This document shows, in pieces, positions 1-8,908 of a stretch of DNA of 34,593 bases. Source of the DNA: Gemmatimonadaceae bacterium (lineage in GTDB: Bacteria; Gemmatimonadota; Gemmatimonadetes; Gemmatimonadales; Gemmatimonadaceae); contig JBBJNV010000033.1 in assembly GCA_037721215.1 (NCBI GenBank), positions 1 to 34,593 on the forward strand, given 5' to 3'. The position numbers and the translations under genes were made by a program. Numbering within the stretch: the stretch's first letter is position 1; each line of letters begins with the position of its first letter. The notes under the pieces are model-generated. The model had not been told where the DNA came from. It was given only the letters and a program-made list of their open reading frames with translations, and ran no database searches.

Positions 1-105
1 TCGCCGTCAGCGCACCGCGGGAGTTGCCTCGCCTTTCCCATTCGGGCGCGAGCGTTCTTACCGCTAAGACGTCAAAATGACCCACTACCCCGACGCCCGC
101 TGTAG

Positions 106-133
106 TTGACATTCACCGCGCCGAGAATATCAT
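106..133 (+). promoter_or_regulatory. Probable sigma-70-type promoter of rpsT
   Basis: A perfect -35 hexamer TTGACA (106-111) is followed after 16 bases by TATCAT (128-133), a good -10 match. The predicted transcript would start near 140, leaving a leader of about 55 bases before the rpsT start at 195. No gene is convincingly present in bases 1-105, although one plus-strand frame is open to a TAG at 103-105 and could be the tail of an upstream gene. Confidence 0.6.
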
Positions 134-194
134 TCAAGGCTGTACAACTGGCGTACGATTCTCGTTCGCCGCGAATCAAACAGAGAGATTGTCA

Positions 195-434
195 GTGCCG
201 AATATTGCGTCCGCGAAGAAGAACATGCGAAAGTCCCGTGCAGCGATGGTGCGAAACCGCGCTCAACGTTCCGCCCTTCGCACCGCACTGAAGAAAGCGC
301 ATGTCACGGACGCCGGCGCTGATATCCAAGTCGCTGCAGTTACGCTGCTCGATCGCGCTGCCCGCAAGGGCCTGATCCACAGGAATACCGCCGCCCGTCA
401 CAAGAGCCGGATGGCGAAGAAAGCCGCGAAGTAG
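195..434 (+). CDS. rpsT: 30S ribosomal protein S20
   Basis: This encodes the small basic protein S20, which binds 16S rRNA early in 30S assembly. The 79-residue product begins MPNIASAKKNMRKS, the classic S20 N-terminus, and ends in a basic tail (HKSRMAKKAAK); its length is typical of the family. I chose the GTG at 195 rather than the TTG at 189 because it gives the canonical start and sits a suitable distance after the purine-rich AGAGAG at 183-188. The gene is monocistronic, with a strong promoter at 106-133 and a hairpin terminator immediately after it. Identification is certain; only the exact start is a judgement. Confidence 0.95.
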   Translation: MPNIASAKKNMRKSRAAMVRNRAQRSALRTALKKAHVTDAGADIQVAAVTLLDRAARKGLIHRNTAARHKSRMAKKAAK

Positions 435-458
435 ACGACTGCAGGCTTGCGGACAAAT

Positions 459-489
459 GGAGCGCCCTCGCGGGGCGCTCCTTTCGTTT
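459..489 (+). terminator. Rho-independent terminator of rpsT
   Basis: An 8-bp GC-rich stem (GGAGCGCC 459-466 pairing with GGCGCTCC 474-481, 7-base loop) is followed by a short T-rich tract TTTCGTTT (482-489). It lies 25 bases after the rpsT stop. It also lies just beyond the end of the convergent gene that stops at 489, so it may serve both strands, but the minus-strand side lacks a clean T-run. Confidence 0.75.
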
Positions 490-1562
490 CACATTGTCGC
501 CAACTCGCCTCCGCAGCGCTCACAATACCACTCGGTAGGGTGATTGAGGGTTCCACATTCGTGGCACTTGAGCGTCTTCGACTGCTCCCCTTTGGTGTCG
601 GACTGTTTCCCGGACTTTCCCCCGCTCGTTCCGCCGAGTGGCGTTCGCATGGATCTCTGGCGTGAAGGTGCCTCCGTTTCGGGAACGGACGCGGGTATAG
701 TCGCCGAACCCGTAGCAATCGAATTTGACGTCGCAGCGGCGGGCTCAGCCGAACTACCGGGGCCCTGACTGGGCAATGCGTCCCGGTCCGCCGGATCGCC
801 CTCTGACGACGCTGGCGAGCCGCCGCCGCGCGTGGCCACGGTATCGCGACTGGAATCACCGGCGTCCGCTCGCGAAGAAACACCGTCATCGGACCGTGGA
901 GAGCCACTGTCCGGCCGCAACGAAGCGTCGTCGGGTTGCAAGCCAATAGCACCGGCCCGCGAACCAATGGCGCCGGGTCGCGAAGCAGCGTCATCCGCCT
1001 CGACCCGCGCGGGCGAGGCGGCTACGGCCGACTCACTGCGCGATGGCCCCGAGTCGCTCTCGGGCAAGGCCTCGGCATCCACCGAGGGTGTACGCTGCGG
1101 CGTGCTACGCAATCCGCTACGCGGGCCAACCGCACTCAGCGTCTGGATACTCCTGAGCTCGGCAAGCTCGTTGTCGAGACGCTCGCGGTCCACCGCGATC
1201 CGATCGAGATCTCGTTGCGACTCGACGCGGATTTCCTCCCAGCGAGCGGGGTCGTACTCGCCCACCGCCGCGCGCAATTCGGCTTCCTGAAGCGCGTCCT
1301 TTCGGGTGTCCTCATCGCGCGCCACCTCGATGAGGCGCGAGGACAGCGTAGTGATGTTCAGTTGCAGCTCTTCGGCATGGCCGCCGATTTCCCCGGACAC
1401 CCGCTCCATGCGAGTCTCATAGTCCGCATTGACTTTCTCGAACACGTGCGCCGGCGTGCCGTCGCGTTTTGCCTCGAGGACCGATATCCACTGCTCATAC
1501 TGCTGGCGTTCCGCGATCAGGGCGCGGAGCGCATCGAGCGCATTCGTCTTTGCCTTGTTCAT
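489..1562 (-). CDS. Coiled-coil protein with low-complexity linker and C-terminal zinc ribbon
   Basis: I do not recognise a named family for the whole 357-residue protein. Residues 1-145 are charged and heptad-like, a probable coiled coil. Residues about 145-320 are low-complexity, rich in Ser, Ala, Pro, Asp and Gly, with short imperfect repeats such as GAIGSRA/GAIGLQP. The last 30 residues form a zinc ribbon with Cys333, Cys336, Cys347 and Cys350 (CHEC...CERC). There is no signal peptide or membrane segment, so it is probably cytosolic. Its ATG overlaps the pyrC TGA (ATGA, 1559-1562), so it is translated as the last gene of the pyrimidine operon. A role in that pathway is not shown; the architecture suggests a scaffold or nucleic-acid/protein-binding function. 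Confidence 0.8.
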   Translation of the reverse strand: MNKAKTNALDALRALIAERQQYEQWISVLEAKRDGTPAHVFEKVNADYETRMERVSGEIGGHAEELQLNITTLSSRLIEVARDEDTRKDALQEAELRAAVGEYDPARWEEIRVESQRDLDRIAVDRERLDNELAELRSIQTLSAVGPRSGLRSTPQRTPSVDAEALPESDSGPSRSESAVAASPARVEADDAASRPGAIGSRAGAIGLQPDDASLRPDSGSPRSDDGVSSRADAGDSSRDTVATRGGGSPASSEGDPADRDALPSQGPGSSAEPAAATSNSIATGSATIPASVPETEAPSRQRSMRTPLGGTSGGKSGKQSDTKGEQSKTLKCHECGTLNHPTEWYCERCGGELATM

Positions 1563-2908
1563 TCTGGCCTCTCTCTCCCTGCGACACGACTAAGCCCCGC
1601 CGCGCCGGCATTGTCCGCCAACCTGTGAACGATCGATCCACCGACGATAGTGCATACCGCGCGCCCGGAGAGATTCACCCCTCCAAAAGGCGTATTCCGG
1701 CCCTTCGTCACGAACTCAGAAGCTTCTACCCGCCAATTCATTCCGGGATCGAATACCGTGACGTCGGCCGGCACTCCTCTCGCAAGAGACCCGCCGGGGA
1801 GCCCGAACAGCCGGGCCGGCGCACAGGACATCCTGTCCACCAGCGTCGCGAAATCTATGTGGCCCGTGTCGACAAGATTCGTAACCGACACGGCCAGCGC
1901 AGTCTCGAGACCGACAATGCCATTGGGGGCGTTCGCGAACTCCCGCTCCTTTTCGTCGTAATGGTGCGGCGCGTGATCAGTGGCGATCATGTCGATCGTG
2001 CCATCCTTTACGGCTTCCCGGAGCGCCTCGACATCCCTGGCGGTGCGAAGTGGCGGATTCATCTTGGCATTGGTATCGTAGGACAAAATCCGGTCTTCGG
2101 TCAGCGAGATATGATGCGGGCAGACCTCGGCCGTGACGTTGATTCCGCGATCCTTTCCCCAGCGAATGAGTTCCACCGAACCATGTGTGCTCATGTGGGC
2201 GAGGTGAACGTGGCCCCCCGTACGCCTGGCAAGAAGGATGTCGCGAATCACCATGATCTCCTCCGCTTCGGCAGGAATGCCCTTGAGGCCGAGTCGTGCG
2301 GATACCATTCCCTCGTTCATCGATCCGCCGTTCGCAAGTGTGGGCTCTTCGCAGTGATCGATTACAGGAACGCCGAAGGTACGAGCGTACTCCAGCGCTG
2401 TCCGCATGAGTTGCGCAGAAACGACCGGACGCCCGTCATCGCTCATCGCCACCGCGCCAGCCGCAATCATTTCGCCGAATTCGGCGAGTGTTTCGCCTCG
2501 CTGGCCCACTGAAATCGCGCCGATCACATGGACGCGAGCCGCACCGGCACGCTGGGCCTGCCGGATGATGAAGCCGACCGCGGCCTGATTGTCGGTAACC
2601 GGATCGGTGTTCGGCATCGCGCAGACAGCGGTGAATCCGCCCGCTGCTGCCGCGCGGGCGCCGCTGGCGATGGTCTCGACGTCTTCTCTGCCCGGCTCAC
2701 GCAGATGGCAATGCACGTCGATGAATCCAGGGGAGACAATACACCCCGCACAGTCAACTATTTCTGCACCATCCGGATCTCCGCTGATCCGGCCCATGCT
2801 CTCGATCCTGCCATCAATGATCAACAGGTCGGTTATTTCATCGACGCTTTGCGCCGGGTCGAGGACACGTCCTCCGCGCAGCAACAGGGGCCTGGCTGCC
2901 TCCTTCAT
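1559..2908 (-). CDS. pyrC: Dihydroorotase
   Basis: Dihydroorotase cyclises N-carbamoyl-aspartate to dihydroorotate, step three of de novo pyrimidine synthesis. The 449-residue length fits the type I amidohydrolase group. Visible metal-site residues are His66 and His68 ([10 protein letters not shown]), Asp157 (AMSDDGRPV), His185, His238 and Asp311 (ATDHAPH). Asp157 stands where other dihydroorotases carry a carbamylated lysine. The substrate-binding motif MPNTDPV is at 98-104. The frame is open to 3301, but the ATG at 2908 is preferred: it follows a GGGAGG-rich ribosome site and its ATG overlaps the pyrB stop (ATGA). It is likewise overlapped by the downstream zinc-ribbon gene, so translation is probably coupled along the operon. 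Confidence 0.95.
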   Translation of the reverse strand: MKEAARPLLLRGGRVLDPAQSVDEITDLLIIDGRIESMGRISGDPDGAEIVDCAGCIVSPGFIDVHCHLREPGREDVETIASGARAAAAGGFTAVCAMPNTDPVTDNQAAVGFIIRQAQRAGAARVHVIGAISVGQRGETLAEFGEMIAAGAVAMSDDGRPVVSAQLMRTALEYARTFGVPVIDHCEEPTLANGGSMNEGMVSARLGLKGIPAEAEEIMVIRDILLARRTGGHVHLAHMSTHGSVELIRWGKDRGINVTAEVCPHHISLTEDRILSYDTNAKMNPPLRTARDVEALREAVKDGTIDMIATDHAPHHYDEKEREFANAPNGIVGLETALAVSVTNLVDTGHIDFATLVDRMSCAPARLFGLPGGSLARGVPADVTVFDPGMNWRVEASEFVTKGRNTPFGGVNLSGRAVCTIVGGSIVHRLADNAGAAGLSRVAGRERPE

Positions 2909-3864
2909 CTCCCGCCTCCCTTCGCCGCTTCCGCAAGCTCTGGCTTGCCACCGGCAAGCAGATACAGCACAGCCATGCGGATTGCCACTCCGTTGGTAAC
3001 CTGGTTCAGAATGACGCTCTGCGGTCCATCGGCAACATCCGAGTCTATTTCCACGCCCCGGTTCATCGGGCCCGGATGCAGTATTAGCACGTCGCGCGGG
3101 GCACGTTCGAGCCGCTCGCGCGTCACACCAAATACTCTGTTGTACTCGCGACTCGACGGGACGTAGCCCGCAGTCATGCGTTCGAGCTGGAGACGGAGGA
3201 TGTTCAGCGCGTCCGCCCATCCGATTGCGTCCTCGATGCGCTCGAACACCGTCACTCCGAACTTTTCGATCGCGTTTGGCAACAACGACCTCGGGCCGCA
3301 CACCGCAACTTCAGCGCCGAGCTTCTGCAATCCCCAGATATTGGATCGGGCGACCCTGGAATGGAGCACGTCCCCGCAAATGCAGATCTTCTTTCCAGCC
3401 AGATCACCGAAATGGTCGCGAAGGGTGAGCATATCGAGTAGCCCCTGCGTAGGATGCTCATGAGTGCCATCGCCTGCATTGATGACGTTGGACTCGATTC
3501 GGTCGGCAAGAAATTGCGCGGCACCAGAGGCCCCGTGCCGGATCACCACCATGTCGATGCGCATTGCCTCCAGATTGCGAGCCGTATCGACGAGCGTCTC
3601 GCCTTTCTGCACGCTCGATCCCGAAGCCGCAACGTTCACAGTATCAGCCGACAGCCGTTTCTCCGCGAACTCGAACGATATCCGGGTGCGAGTCGAACTT
3701 TCGAAAAACAGATTTACGATCGTCGAGCCACGAAGCGCGGGCACTTTCTTGATCGCCCGCTCACTGATTTCCTTGAATGGCTCCGCAGTATCCAGAATCA
3801 GGCGGATCTGTTCGCTCGAGAGGAATTCGAGTCCGAGCAGATCCTTTCCCAGTGCACTTGTCAC
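2905..3864 (-). CDS. pyrB: Aspartate carbamoyltransferase catalytic subunit
   Basis: This enzyme condenses carbamoyl phosphate with aspartate, the first committed step of pyrimidine synthesis. The 319-residue product has the carbamoyl-phosphate motif STRTR (57-61, in [13 protein letters not shown]), the HPTQ loop, and the C-terminal HPGPMNRG aspartate-binding motif. Length and motifs are those of a normal catalytic chain. No pyrI regulatory chain is adjacent, so the enzyme is probably unregulated by nucleotides or forms a complex with dihydroorotase, as seen in some bacteria (inference). Both ends overlap neighbouring genes by 4 bp (pyrR upstream, pyrC downstream). Confidence 0.96.
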   Translation of the reverse strand: MTSALGKDLLGLEFLSSEQIRLILDTAEPFKEISERAIKKVPALRGSTIVNLFFESSTRTRISFEFAEKRLSADTVNVAASGSSVQKGETLVDTARNLEAMRIDMVVIRHGASGAAQFLADRIESNVINAGDGTHEHPTQGLLDMLTLRDHFGDLAGKKICICGDVLHSRVARSNIWGLQKLGAEVAVCGPRSLLPNAIEKFGVTVFERIEDAIGWADALNILRLQLERMTAGYVPSSREYNRVFGVTRERLERAPRDVLILHPGPMNRGVEIDSDVADGPQSVILNQVTNGVAIRMAVLYLLAGGKPELAEAAKGGGR

Positions 3865-4427
3865 CGCTCGGATCGGCCGCGCTGCGTCGCGAGTACCACT
3901 GCCGACCTTCCATCCAGGTCTTCAACCAGCACGTCAACCCGGTCACCGCGGCTCACGGTGATGCGCTTCCCCACTACGTCCGGCTGAATAGGCAGTTCCC
4001 GGCCACCGCGGTCGATGAGCACCGCGAGAGCGATTCGCGCGGGTCGCCCGAAGTCGGCGATCTCATCGAGCGCAGCGCGAACCGTGCGGCCCGTGTAGAG
4101 GACATCATCGACGATGACAACGTTCCTGCCATCAACGCCCCATGGCAGATCAGTGGCCCCGACAACCGGGCGGGGGCCGATAGTCTGAAGATCGTCGCGA
4201 TACAGTGTTATGTCGAGCGATCCCTGCTGCACCGACCCCTTCGCGCTTGCCTCGATGATCGTTACGAGCCTGCGGGCCAGCTGAACACCGCGGCGCTGAA
4301 TCCCCACGATGACCAGGCCGTCAATGCCCTCATTCAACTCGACTATCTCATTGCCCATCCGCGTCAGTGTCCGTTCTACGGCGTGAGCGGTAAGAATTGT
4401 CGTTTGTTCTGCGGGTCGATCTGGCAT
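3861..4427 (-). CDS. pyrR: PyrR: pyrimidine operon regulator / uracil phosphoribosyltransferase
   Basis: PyrR proteins sense UMP and regulate pyr operons, classically by RNA attenuation, and have uracil phosphoribosyltransferase activity. This 188-residue member has the family N-terminal pattern ([20 protein letters not shown]) and the PRPP-binding loop [13 protein letters not shown] at 103-115. It is the first gene of the tightly coupled pyrR-pyrB-pyrC unit. The ATG at 4427 has no clear ribosome site. A possible -10 element (CATATT) lies only about 9 bases upstream, so a leaderless or near-leaderless transcript is possible. I see no terminator/antiterminator pair in the 67 bases between this gene and the upstream reductase, so classical attenuation is not evident. 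Confidence 0.93.
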   Translation of the reverse strand: MPDRPAEQTTILTAHAVERTLTRMGNEIVELNEGIDGLVIVGIQRRGVQLARRLVTIIEASAKGSVQQGSLDITLYRDDLQTIGPRPVVGATDLPWGVDGRNVVIVDDVLYTGRTVRAALDEIADFGRPARIALAVLIDRGGRELPIQPDVVGKRITVSRGDRVDVLVEDLDGRSAVVLATQRGRSER

Positions 4428-4494
4428 CGAGGGACAAATATGCGCGCAGCGGTCATGTTATTGAAGACGGCTGAAGGCAAGACCACGAAATCGG

Positions 4495-5382
4495 TCAGCA
4501 GACGCGAACTCCGGCCCTTTGCTCGATGATTCGCACCGCTTCGACGTGATCTGCTTCTTCCCCCAGACTTGCATGGGCCTCGGCGAACAGTCGCGACGCA
4601 AGCTCGATGAAAGGAGCGGGCACTCCCGCACGCGACGCGACGTCGGCTGCAATTGCAACATCCTTGTCCAGGAGCGCAATCTTGAAGGTTCGCGGGAATG
4701 CCCGGGTAACGACACGTTCCGGAAACAGTTTCTCGGACGCATTTGACCGTCCGCTCGAGCCGTTGATTACCTCGAGCGCAGTGCTCGCATCGACTCCGTA
4801 CTTCGCGAGCGCCGTGAGGCACTCGCCCGCCGACCATATGTGAATTGCGAGCAGCGCCTGGTTCATCGCCTTGACCGCGTCGCCGGCACCAGTGCTTCCG
4901 CAGCGCACTATCCGCTTGCTGAAAGCATCGAGGACGGGCCTGGCTCGATCGATCAATGCTGCTTCCCCTCCGCACATGATCATCAGCGTGCCTGCTTCCG
5001 CGCCTTTTACTCCGCCGCTCACCGGCGCATCGATGAAGTCCACGCCGCGCCCCGCCAGCCGCGCGGCAATCTCCATCGACGTGCGTGGATCGCCCGACGT
5101 GCAGTCCACGAGAAGCGATCCGGCGCGGAGCCCGGATTCGAGACCGTCGGCACCGTCGAGCAGATTGCGGACTTCCTCCGACGACGGCAGACATGTGATG
5201 ATTACGTCGGCGTTGCTCGCGGCCGCAGCGGGGCTGGGGGCCAGACTTGCAGAATGCTCACCGGCAAACTTCCGCGCCTTCTCCATGGTGCGGTTCCATA
5301 CCGTGAGCTCAAACGGCGGCTTCGCCAGGTGCACCGCAATCGGCCATCCGATTGCGCCCAACCCCAGAAACGCCACGCGCAT
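4495..5382 (-). CDS. NAD(P)-dependent 3-hydroxyisobutyrate-dehydrogenase-family reductase
   Basis: This is a beta-hydroxyacid dehydrogenase of 295 residues, the usual family length. It has an N-terminal Rossmann fold with GLGAIG (7-12), the substrate motif DAPVSGG (118-124), and the catalytic stretch GSTGAGDAVKAMNQ with Lys171 and Asn174. Possible substrates include 3-hydroxyisobutyrate, tartronate semialdehyde or related short hydroxyacids; sequence alone does not decide. It precedes pyrR by 67 bases on the same strand but has no obvious pathway link to it. The MFS transporter upstream on the same strand (75-base gap) belongs to a family that imports small organic acids, so the two could cooperate. 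No strong ribosome site is visible before the start. Confidence 0.85.
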   Translation of the reverse strand: MRVAFLGLGAIGWPIAVHLAKPPFELTVWNRTMEKARKFAGEHSASLAPSPAAAASNADVIITCLPSSEEVRNLLDGADGLESGLRAGSLLVDCTSGDPRTSMEIAARLAGRGVDFIDAPVSGGVKGAEAGTLMIMCGGEAALIDRARPVLDAFSKRIVRCGSTGAGDAVKAMNQALLAIHIWSAGECLTALAKYGVDASTALEVINGSSGRSNASEKLFPERVVTRAFPRTFKIALLDKDVAIAADVASRAGVPAPFIELASRLFAEAHASLGEEADHVEAVRIIEQRAGVRVC

Positions 5383-5457
5383 CAGGTGATGCCGGTCGCA
5401 GTGCTTAGGGGCGTGTCAGCTACGGTCACGCCACACATGACGAAACGGTAATCCCAA

Positions 5458-6804
5458 TCATATGGGATCCCTTATATATTCTCCGGTCCCGTCCTGGCCG
5501 CCAACTTCGTCCCAGATACGAGCGGTATGACTTTCACGCAGGAAAAGTGATCCGATGACGAACGTCAGCAGCGCTACCACGATCGGGTAGATCAGACCCG
5601 CGTAGATGTTCCCCGTACGCGCCACGAGAGCGGTCGAAATGAGCGGCAGGAAGCCGCCAAACCACCCGTTGCCGAAATGATAGGGCAACGACATCGACGT
5701 ATATCGAATCTTCGCGGGAAACGCCTCGACCAGGAATGCCGCGATTGGACCATAAACCATGGTGACGAAAATCACCTGAATGAAAACAAGCGCAGTCAGC
5801 GCGACCGGATTGACCGGCTCCGAAAACGCTTTCATCGCCTGATAAATCGGATAGTAGGAAACAGCGGCGAGGAGATTGCCGGCCATCATGATCTTCTTCC
5901 GGCCAATCCTGTCCGAAAGTCCTCCAAACACGATGAACAGAGGTGCGCCGAGCAGCAGCGCCACCGCGACTATGATGTATGCGGTCGTCAACGGCACCTT
6001 CAGCACCGTCTGTAAAAAGAACAATGCGTAGAACTGGCCAGTGTACCAGACCACGGCCTGACCCGCGGTAGCGCCGAAAAGGACGAGCAAGAACACCTTC
6101 CATTTGCTCCAGGTCCCGAAGCTGTCCCGAATAGGCGCGGTCGAGGTTCCTCCCGCTGCCTTGAGTCGGGCGAAAAGCGGCGACTCCTGCAGTCTCACCC
6201 GGATGTAATACGACATGCCCACAAGCAGGATTGAAAGAAGAAACGGGATTCGCCAGCCCCATACCTTGAACGCCTCCTCGCCGACCGCCGCCCTGACGAC
6301 CAGGATGACGACCAGCGACACAAACAGGCCGAGAGTCGCGGTTGTCTGGATGAAACTCGTGTAAAAACCTCTCTTGCCATCCGGGGCGTGCTCGGCAACA
6401 TAGACCGCGGCTCCGCCGTATTCACCACCCAGAGCGAGGCCCTGCAGCAGGCGCAGTATCACCAGTAGAATCGGGGCGGCAATGCCGATTTGAGCGTACC
6501 CGGGCAGCAGTCCGATAGCGGCTGTAGATCCGCCCATGATGAGCAGCGTGATGAGAAAAGCAAACTTGCGACCGATCAGATCGCCAACGCGCCCGAATAC
6601 CAGCGCGCCAAAAGGACGAACCGCAAATCCCACGGCAAAGGTCGCCAGCGTCTTCAGAAAATTGACGGTGGCGTTGCCTTCGGGATAAAACTGTGTGGAG
6701 ATGATAGCGGCGAGACTGCCGAAGATGTAGAAGTCGTACCATTCGATCATCGTGCCAGCCGACGACGCGGCAATGACTTTCCAGATTTTCTGCTTTTCTT
6801 CCAC
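5458..6804 (-). CDS. MFS transporter, metabolite:H+ symporter (MHS) type
   Basis: This is a 448-residue, 12-helix inner-membrane transporter. It carries the two MFS loop motifs, one in each half (GRVGDLIGRK and GGLSDRIGRKK), and the MHS-family stretch RLLQGLALGGEYGGAAVYVAEH. The N-terminus (IAASSAGTMIEWYDFYIFGSL) is typical of the shikimate / alpha-ketoglutarate / ProP branch. It probably imports a small organic acid or betaine-type solute with protons; the substrate cannot be read from the sequence. The start is a GTG at 6804 with a GGGG tract upstream. The same-strand neighbour downstream is a hydroxyacid-dehydrogenase-like reductase, possibly functionally linked. Confidence 0.88.
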   Translation of the reverse strand: MEEKQKIWKVIAASSAGTMIEWYDFYIFGSLAAIISTQFYPEGNATVNFLKTLATFAVGFAVRPFGALVFGRVGDLIGRKFAFLITLLIMGGSTAAIGLLPGYAQIGIAAPILLVILRLLQGLALGGEYGGAAVYVAEHAPDGKRGFYTSFIQTTATLGLFVSLVVILVVRAAVGEEAFKVWGWRIPFLLSILLVGMSYYIRVRLQESPLFARLKAAGGTSTAPIRDSFGTWSKWKVFLLVLFGATAGQAVVWYTGQFYALFFLQTVLKVPLTTAYIIVAVALLLGAPLFIVFGGLSDRIGRKKIMMAGNLLAAVSYYPIYQAMKAFSEPVNPVALTALVFIQVIFVTMVYGPIAAFLVEAFPAKIRYTSMSLPYHFGNGWFGGFLPLISTALVARTGNIYAGLIYPIVVALLTFVIGSLFLRESHTARIWDEVGGQDGTGEYIRDPI

Positions 6805-6896
6805 TCGGCGACCCCGGATTCATGACTCGCCGATCCGCGCCACCGGCCGTGGCGGTCTCAGCGAGGAATAAATCTGGCTCGCTGCCGCTGCATCCG

Positions 6897-7496
6897 CTAA
6901 GTCGTCACGCTTCCTGCCACTTCTCCCCTGAACAGCCTCCGCACGGTTTTTATGATCCGCCGCACCAGCAGAATCAACAGTACGAGCAGGAGAATCGCAG
7001 TCGACAGTGTCAGGTAAGGATGATTCCATACAAAAAGCGCAATGGTCGAAACCGTCGCGAACTCCGCAACATTTGCGGCGGCATTCGTCACCGGCTCGGG
7101 CGAGGTATCGACGGCATAGCGCAACCCCAACTTCGTTCCGTGGGTTGTCAGTGCCAGGCCACCGCCGAGCAGGGCCGCAATCACTGTGTATGGTGATTCC
7201 AGCTGGTACGCAGTTGCGGCTGCAAGGAACGCTGCAGCGGGCGGGCGTATAAAACTCTGCGCGGTCTCCCAGAGGCTTGCAACACCGGGCACCAGCGTCA
7301 CCATGAACTCGATGACGTACAGCGTGACCGCCAACCCGATGACCCAGATGTTGCTCACTGCGTGCAGCGCGCCGGGGAGCGGGCTGATCCACCCGGCACG
7401 ATCGGCTACACCAAGTACCGCCACTGTCGCCGGAAGATTTATTCCGGCAGCGTAAGCCACACCGAGCGATTGCACTACTGTCGTGACTGATGACAT
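6897..7496 (-). CDS. DUF4126-family membrane protein
   Basis: A 199-residue integral membrane protein whose start (VVQSLGVAYAAGINLPATVAVLG) and helix pattern match the DUF4126 family, which has no known function. Hydrophobic segments span about residues 8-30, 50-70, 85-130 and 155-185. The C-terminus is basic (RRIIKTVRRLFRG), consistent with a cytosolic tail. The frame is open to 7661, but the ATG at 7496 is preferred because the extra upstream residues are non-hydrophobic, unlike the family, and overlap the coding end of the YdcF-like gene (stop at 7555). It lies between that gene and the MFS transporter on the same strand. Confidence 0.75.
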   Translation of the reverse strand: MSSVTTVVQSLGVAYAAGINLPATVAVLGVADRAGWISPLPGALHAVSNIWVIGLAVTLYVIEFMVTLVPGVASLWETAQSFIRPPAAAFLAAATAYQLESPYTVIAALLGGGLALTTHGTKLGLRYAVDTSPEPVTNAAANVAEFATVSTIALFVWNHPYLTLSTAILLLVLLILLVRRIIKTVRRLFRGEVAGSVTT

Positions 7497-7554
7497 GGAC
7501 CATTCGTGATAGAGGGTTTCACTACGATCGGTCAGCGCGTGCAGTTTCGTGCCG

Positions 7555-8364
7555 TCAGAGCCACCCTGACGCGCGATACCGGATTGTCCCCGCCGTTTCG
7601 TACAGCCACAACCTGAACGCCGTAACCCTGTCCTCACCATTTCCGAGGACAAGAAACGCAACGTCGCGCGAGTCGCTTGGAGAACAGCTGACGGTCACAC
7701 CGGCCTTCTCAAATGTGGCGCAGGCGCGTCTCGAGTGTGCAGGGGATGTTACGAGGACAATCCTCCTCCAGCCTCGTTCACGCGCCATGCGCGCCACGGC
7801 CACCGCTTCTTCCCGGGTGTTGTTGATGACGGGCGTAACGAGGGCGTTCGTCACGCCCCCAATCGCGAGCAGTCGCTTCTGATCGGCCTCGGACGTAATG
7901 ACGTTGCCACGAAATACGTTTCGCTCCCGAGTCGTTACCAGCGTCGGTGCGATACCTGCCTGGACCAGCTCCATGCCTTTCACCAGCCGATCCACAGCCT
8001 GAGCGCCGAGTAATCCGTCGTCGTTGATCCCGGCTGAGAGAACGACGATTGCATCGGCGGTCGCAACTGGTGCATCGCGTCTCACCAGCGACCTTACCGG
8101 GCCTTCGATGACACTGGTGTATACGATGACCAGCAGCACAACGGACATTGCCGCAACCGGAATCCAGAGCAGTCTCTTCAGTCGCGTGATTGCGGCAATT
8201 GCGCCGAGAACTGCAAACGGCCCGATGCCGTCATATTCGGCTATTCGAAACACGTACGGAACTCCCATCGTAAGGAGAAGTAGCCAGGTTGCTATTCCCA
8301 GCATGGCGCCGTAAGCCGCATCCGCCATTCGTTCAGTGGCGACTGCATGCCTCGGCTCATACAT
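7555..8364 (-). CDS. YdcF/DUF218-family membrane protein
   Basis: The 269-residue product has two or three N-terminal membrane helices followed by a DUF218 domain. Family motifs are visible: DAIVVLSAG, NTREEAVAVARMARERGWRRIVLVTSPAHSRRA and a C-terminal ETAGTIRYRASGWL. E. coli relatives (SanA, ElyC, YdcF) act in envelope or cell-wall processes, but the exact biochemistry is unsettled, so only an envelope role is inferred. The ATG at 8364 follows a GGA at suitable spacing. Longer starts to 8481 would overlap the divergent gene at 8417, leaving no room for a promoter. The divergent gap is 52 bases. Confidence 0.82.
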   Translation of the reverse strand: MYEPRHAVATERMADAAYGAMLGIATWLLLLTMGVPYVFRIAEYDGIGPFAVLGAIAAITRLKRLLWIPVAAMSVVLLVIVYTSVIEGPVRSLVRRDAPVATADAIVVLSAGINDDGLLGAQAVDRLVKGMELVQAGIAPTLVTTRERNVFRGNVITSEADQKRLLAIGGVTNALVTPVINNTREEAVAVARMARERGWRRIVLVTSPAHSRRACATFEKAGVTVSCSPSDSRDVAFLVLGNGEDRVTAFRLWLYETAGTIRYRASGWL

Positions 8365-8416
8365 TGAGTTCCGTGAATCGGACGGGTTGCGATCACTCAC
8401 GATTGGGGATGTATCC

Positions 8417-8908
8417 ATGTCCAGAATTATGCAGGCACGCGCGGATAACGTCACCCGCGAGCAGATGAAAGAACAGATCAAGGAGACGATCAGGATCGCT
8501 CAGGAAGCGGCCCGCGATGCACAGCAGGAAGGCGGCGTGCCGCGCCCTCCCGTCCCCCCGATCCCGCCTGTGGGCATACCCGGGATGCAGGCTCCGCAGA
8601 ACTGGGACAACGTCATGCCGCCGCAGGTCGTGGACATATCCATCGCATTTTTCATTACTGTCGCGGTCATCATCGTCGGCTATCCGATCATGCGTGCGCT
8701 TGGGAAAAGAATCGAGGGAGGTGCCCCGGTTCATCAGACCGTTCCGGGCGATATCCGTAACCAGCTTCAGCAGATCACACAATCCGTCGATGCGATTGCG
8801 ATCGAGGTGGAGCGTATCTCCGAGGGCCAGCGGTTCACCACGAAGATGCTCGCGGATCGGTCGAAAGACTCGATGCTGACGCAGATCGGCAGTTCAGCGG
8901 CGCCTTAA
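8417..8908 (+). CDS. Small single-helix membrane protein, function unknown
   Basis: The 163-residue product has an amphipathic N-terminus (ARADNVTREQMKEQIKETIRIAQEAARDA), a Pro-rich linker (PRPPVPPIPPVGIPG), one membrane helix (ISIAFFITVAVIIVGYPIMRAL) and a C-terminal helical region (IRNQLQQITQSVDAIAIEVERISEGQRF) that could form a coiled coil. I do not recognise a named family. The ATG at 8417 is preceded by GGGGAT with 6-7 base spacing, which favours it over the longer frame from 8336 that would overlap the divergent YdcF-like gene. Its last 15 bases overlap the end of the convergent gene at 8894. Confidence 0.75.
   Translation: MSRIMQARADNVTREQMKEQIKETIRIAQEAARDAQQEGGVPRPPVPPIPPVGIPGMQAPQNWDNVMPPQVVDISIAFFITVAVIIVGYPIMRALGKRIEGGAPVHQTVPGDIRNQLQQITQSVDAIAIEVERISEGQRFTTKMLADRSKDSMLTQIGSSAAP

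Noticed and set aside
1-105. Plus-strand open frame up to TAG at 103-105 as the tail of an upstream gene
   Set aside because: It is open but only 34 codons long with no recognisable motif; it cannot be supported from this window.
940-1010. Short tandem repeats resembling a repeat array
   Set aside because: They are imperfect codon repeats (GAIGSRA/GAIGLQP) inside the low-complexity linker of the zinc-ribbon gene, not CRISPR: there are no regular spacers.
1469-2512. 347-codon plus-strand frame over pyrC
   Set aside because: The opposite strand carries a full dihydroorotase with all catalytic residues; the plus frame is a GC-codon shadow.
2909-3301. N-terminal extension of the dihydroorotase frame to 3301
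   Set aside because: It lies inside pyrB in another frame and has no homology-like motifs; the coupled ATG at 2908 is the proper start.
5451-5468. ATCCCA...TGGGAT hairpin at the end of the MFS gene
   Set aside because: The 6-bp AT-rich stem overlaps the stop codon and has no T-run in the direction of transcription; too weak to call a terminator.
7497-7661. 55-residue N-terminal extension of the DUF4126 protein
   Set aside because: It is not hydrophobic, overlaps the YdcF-like gene and is unlike the family start.
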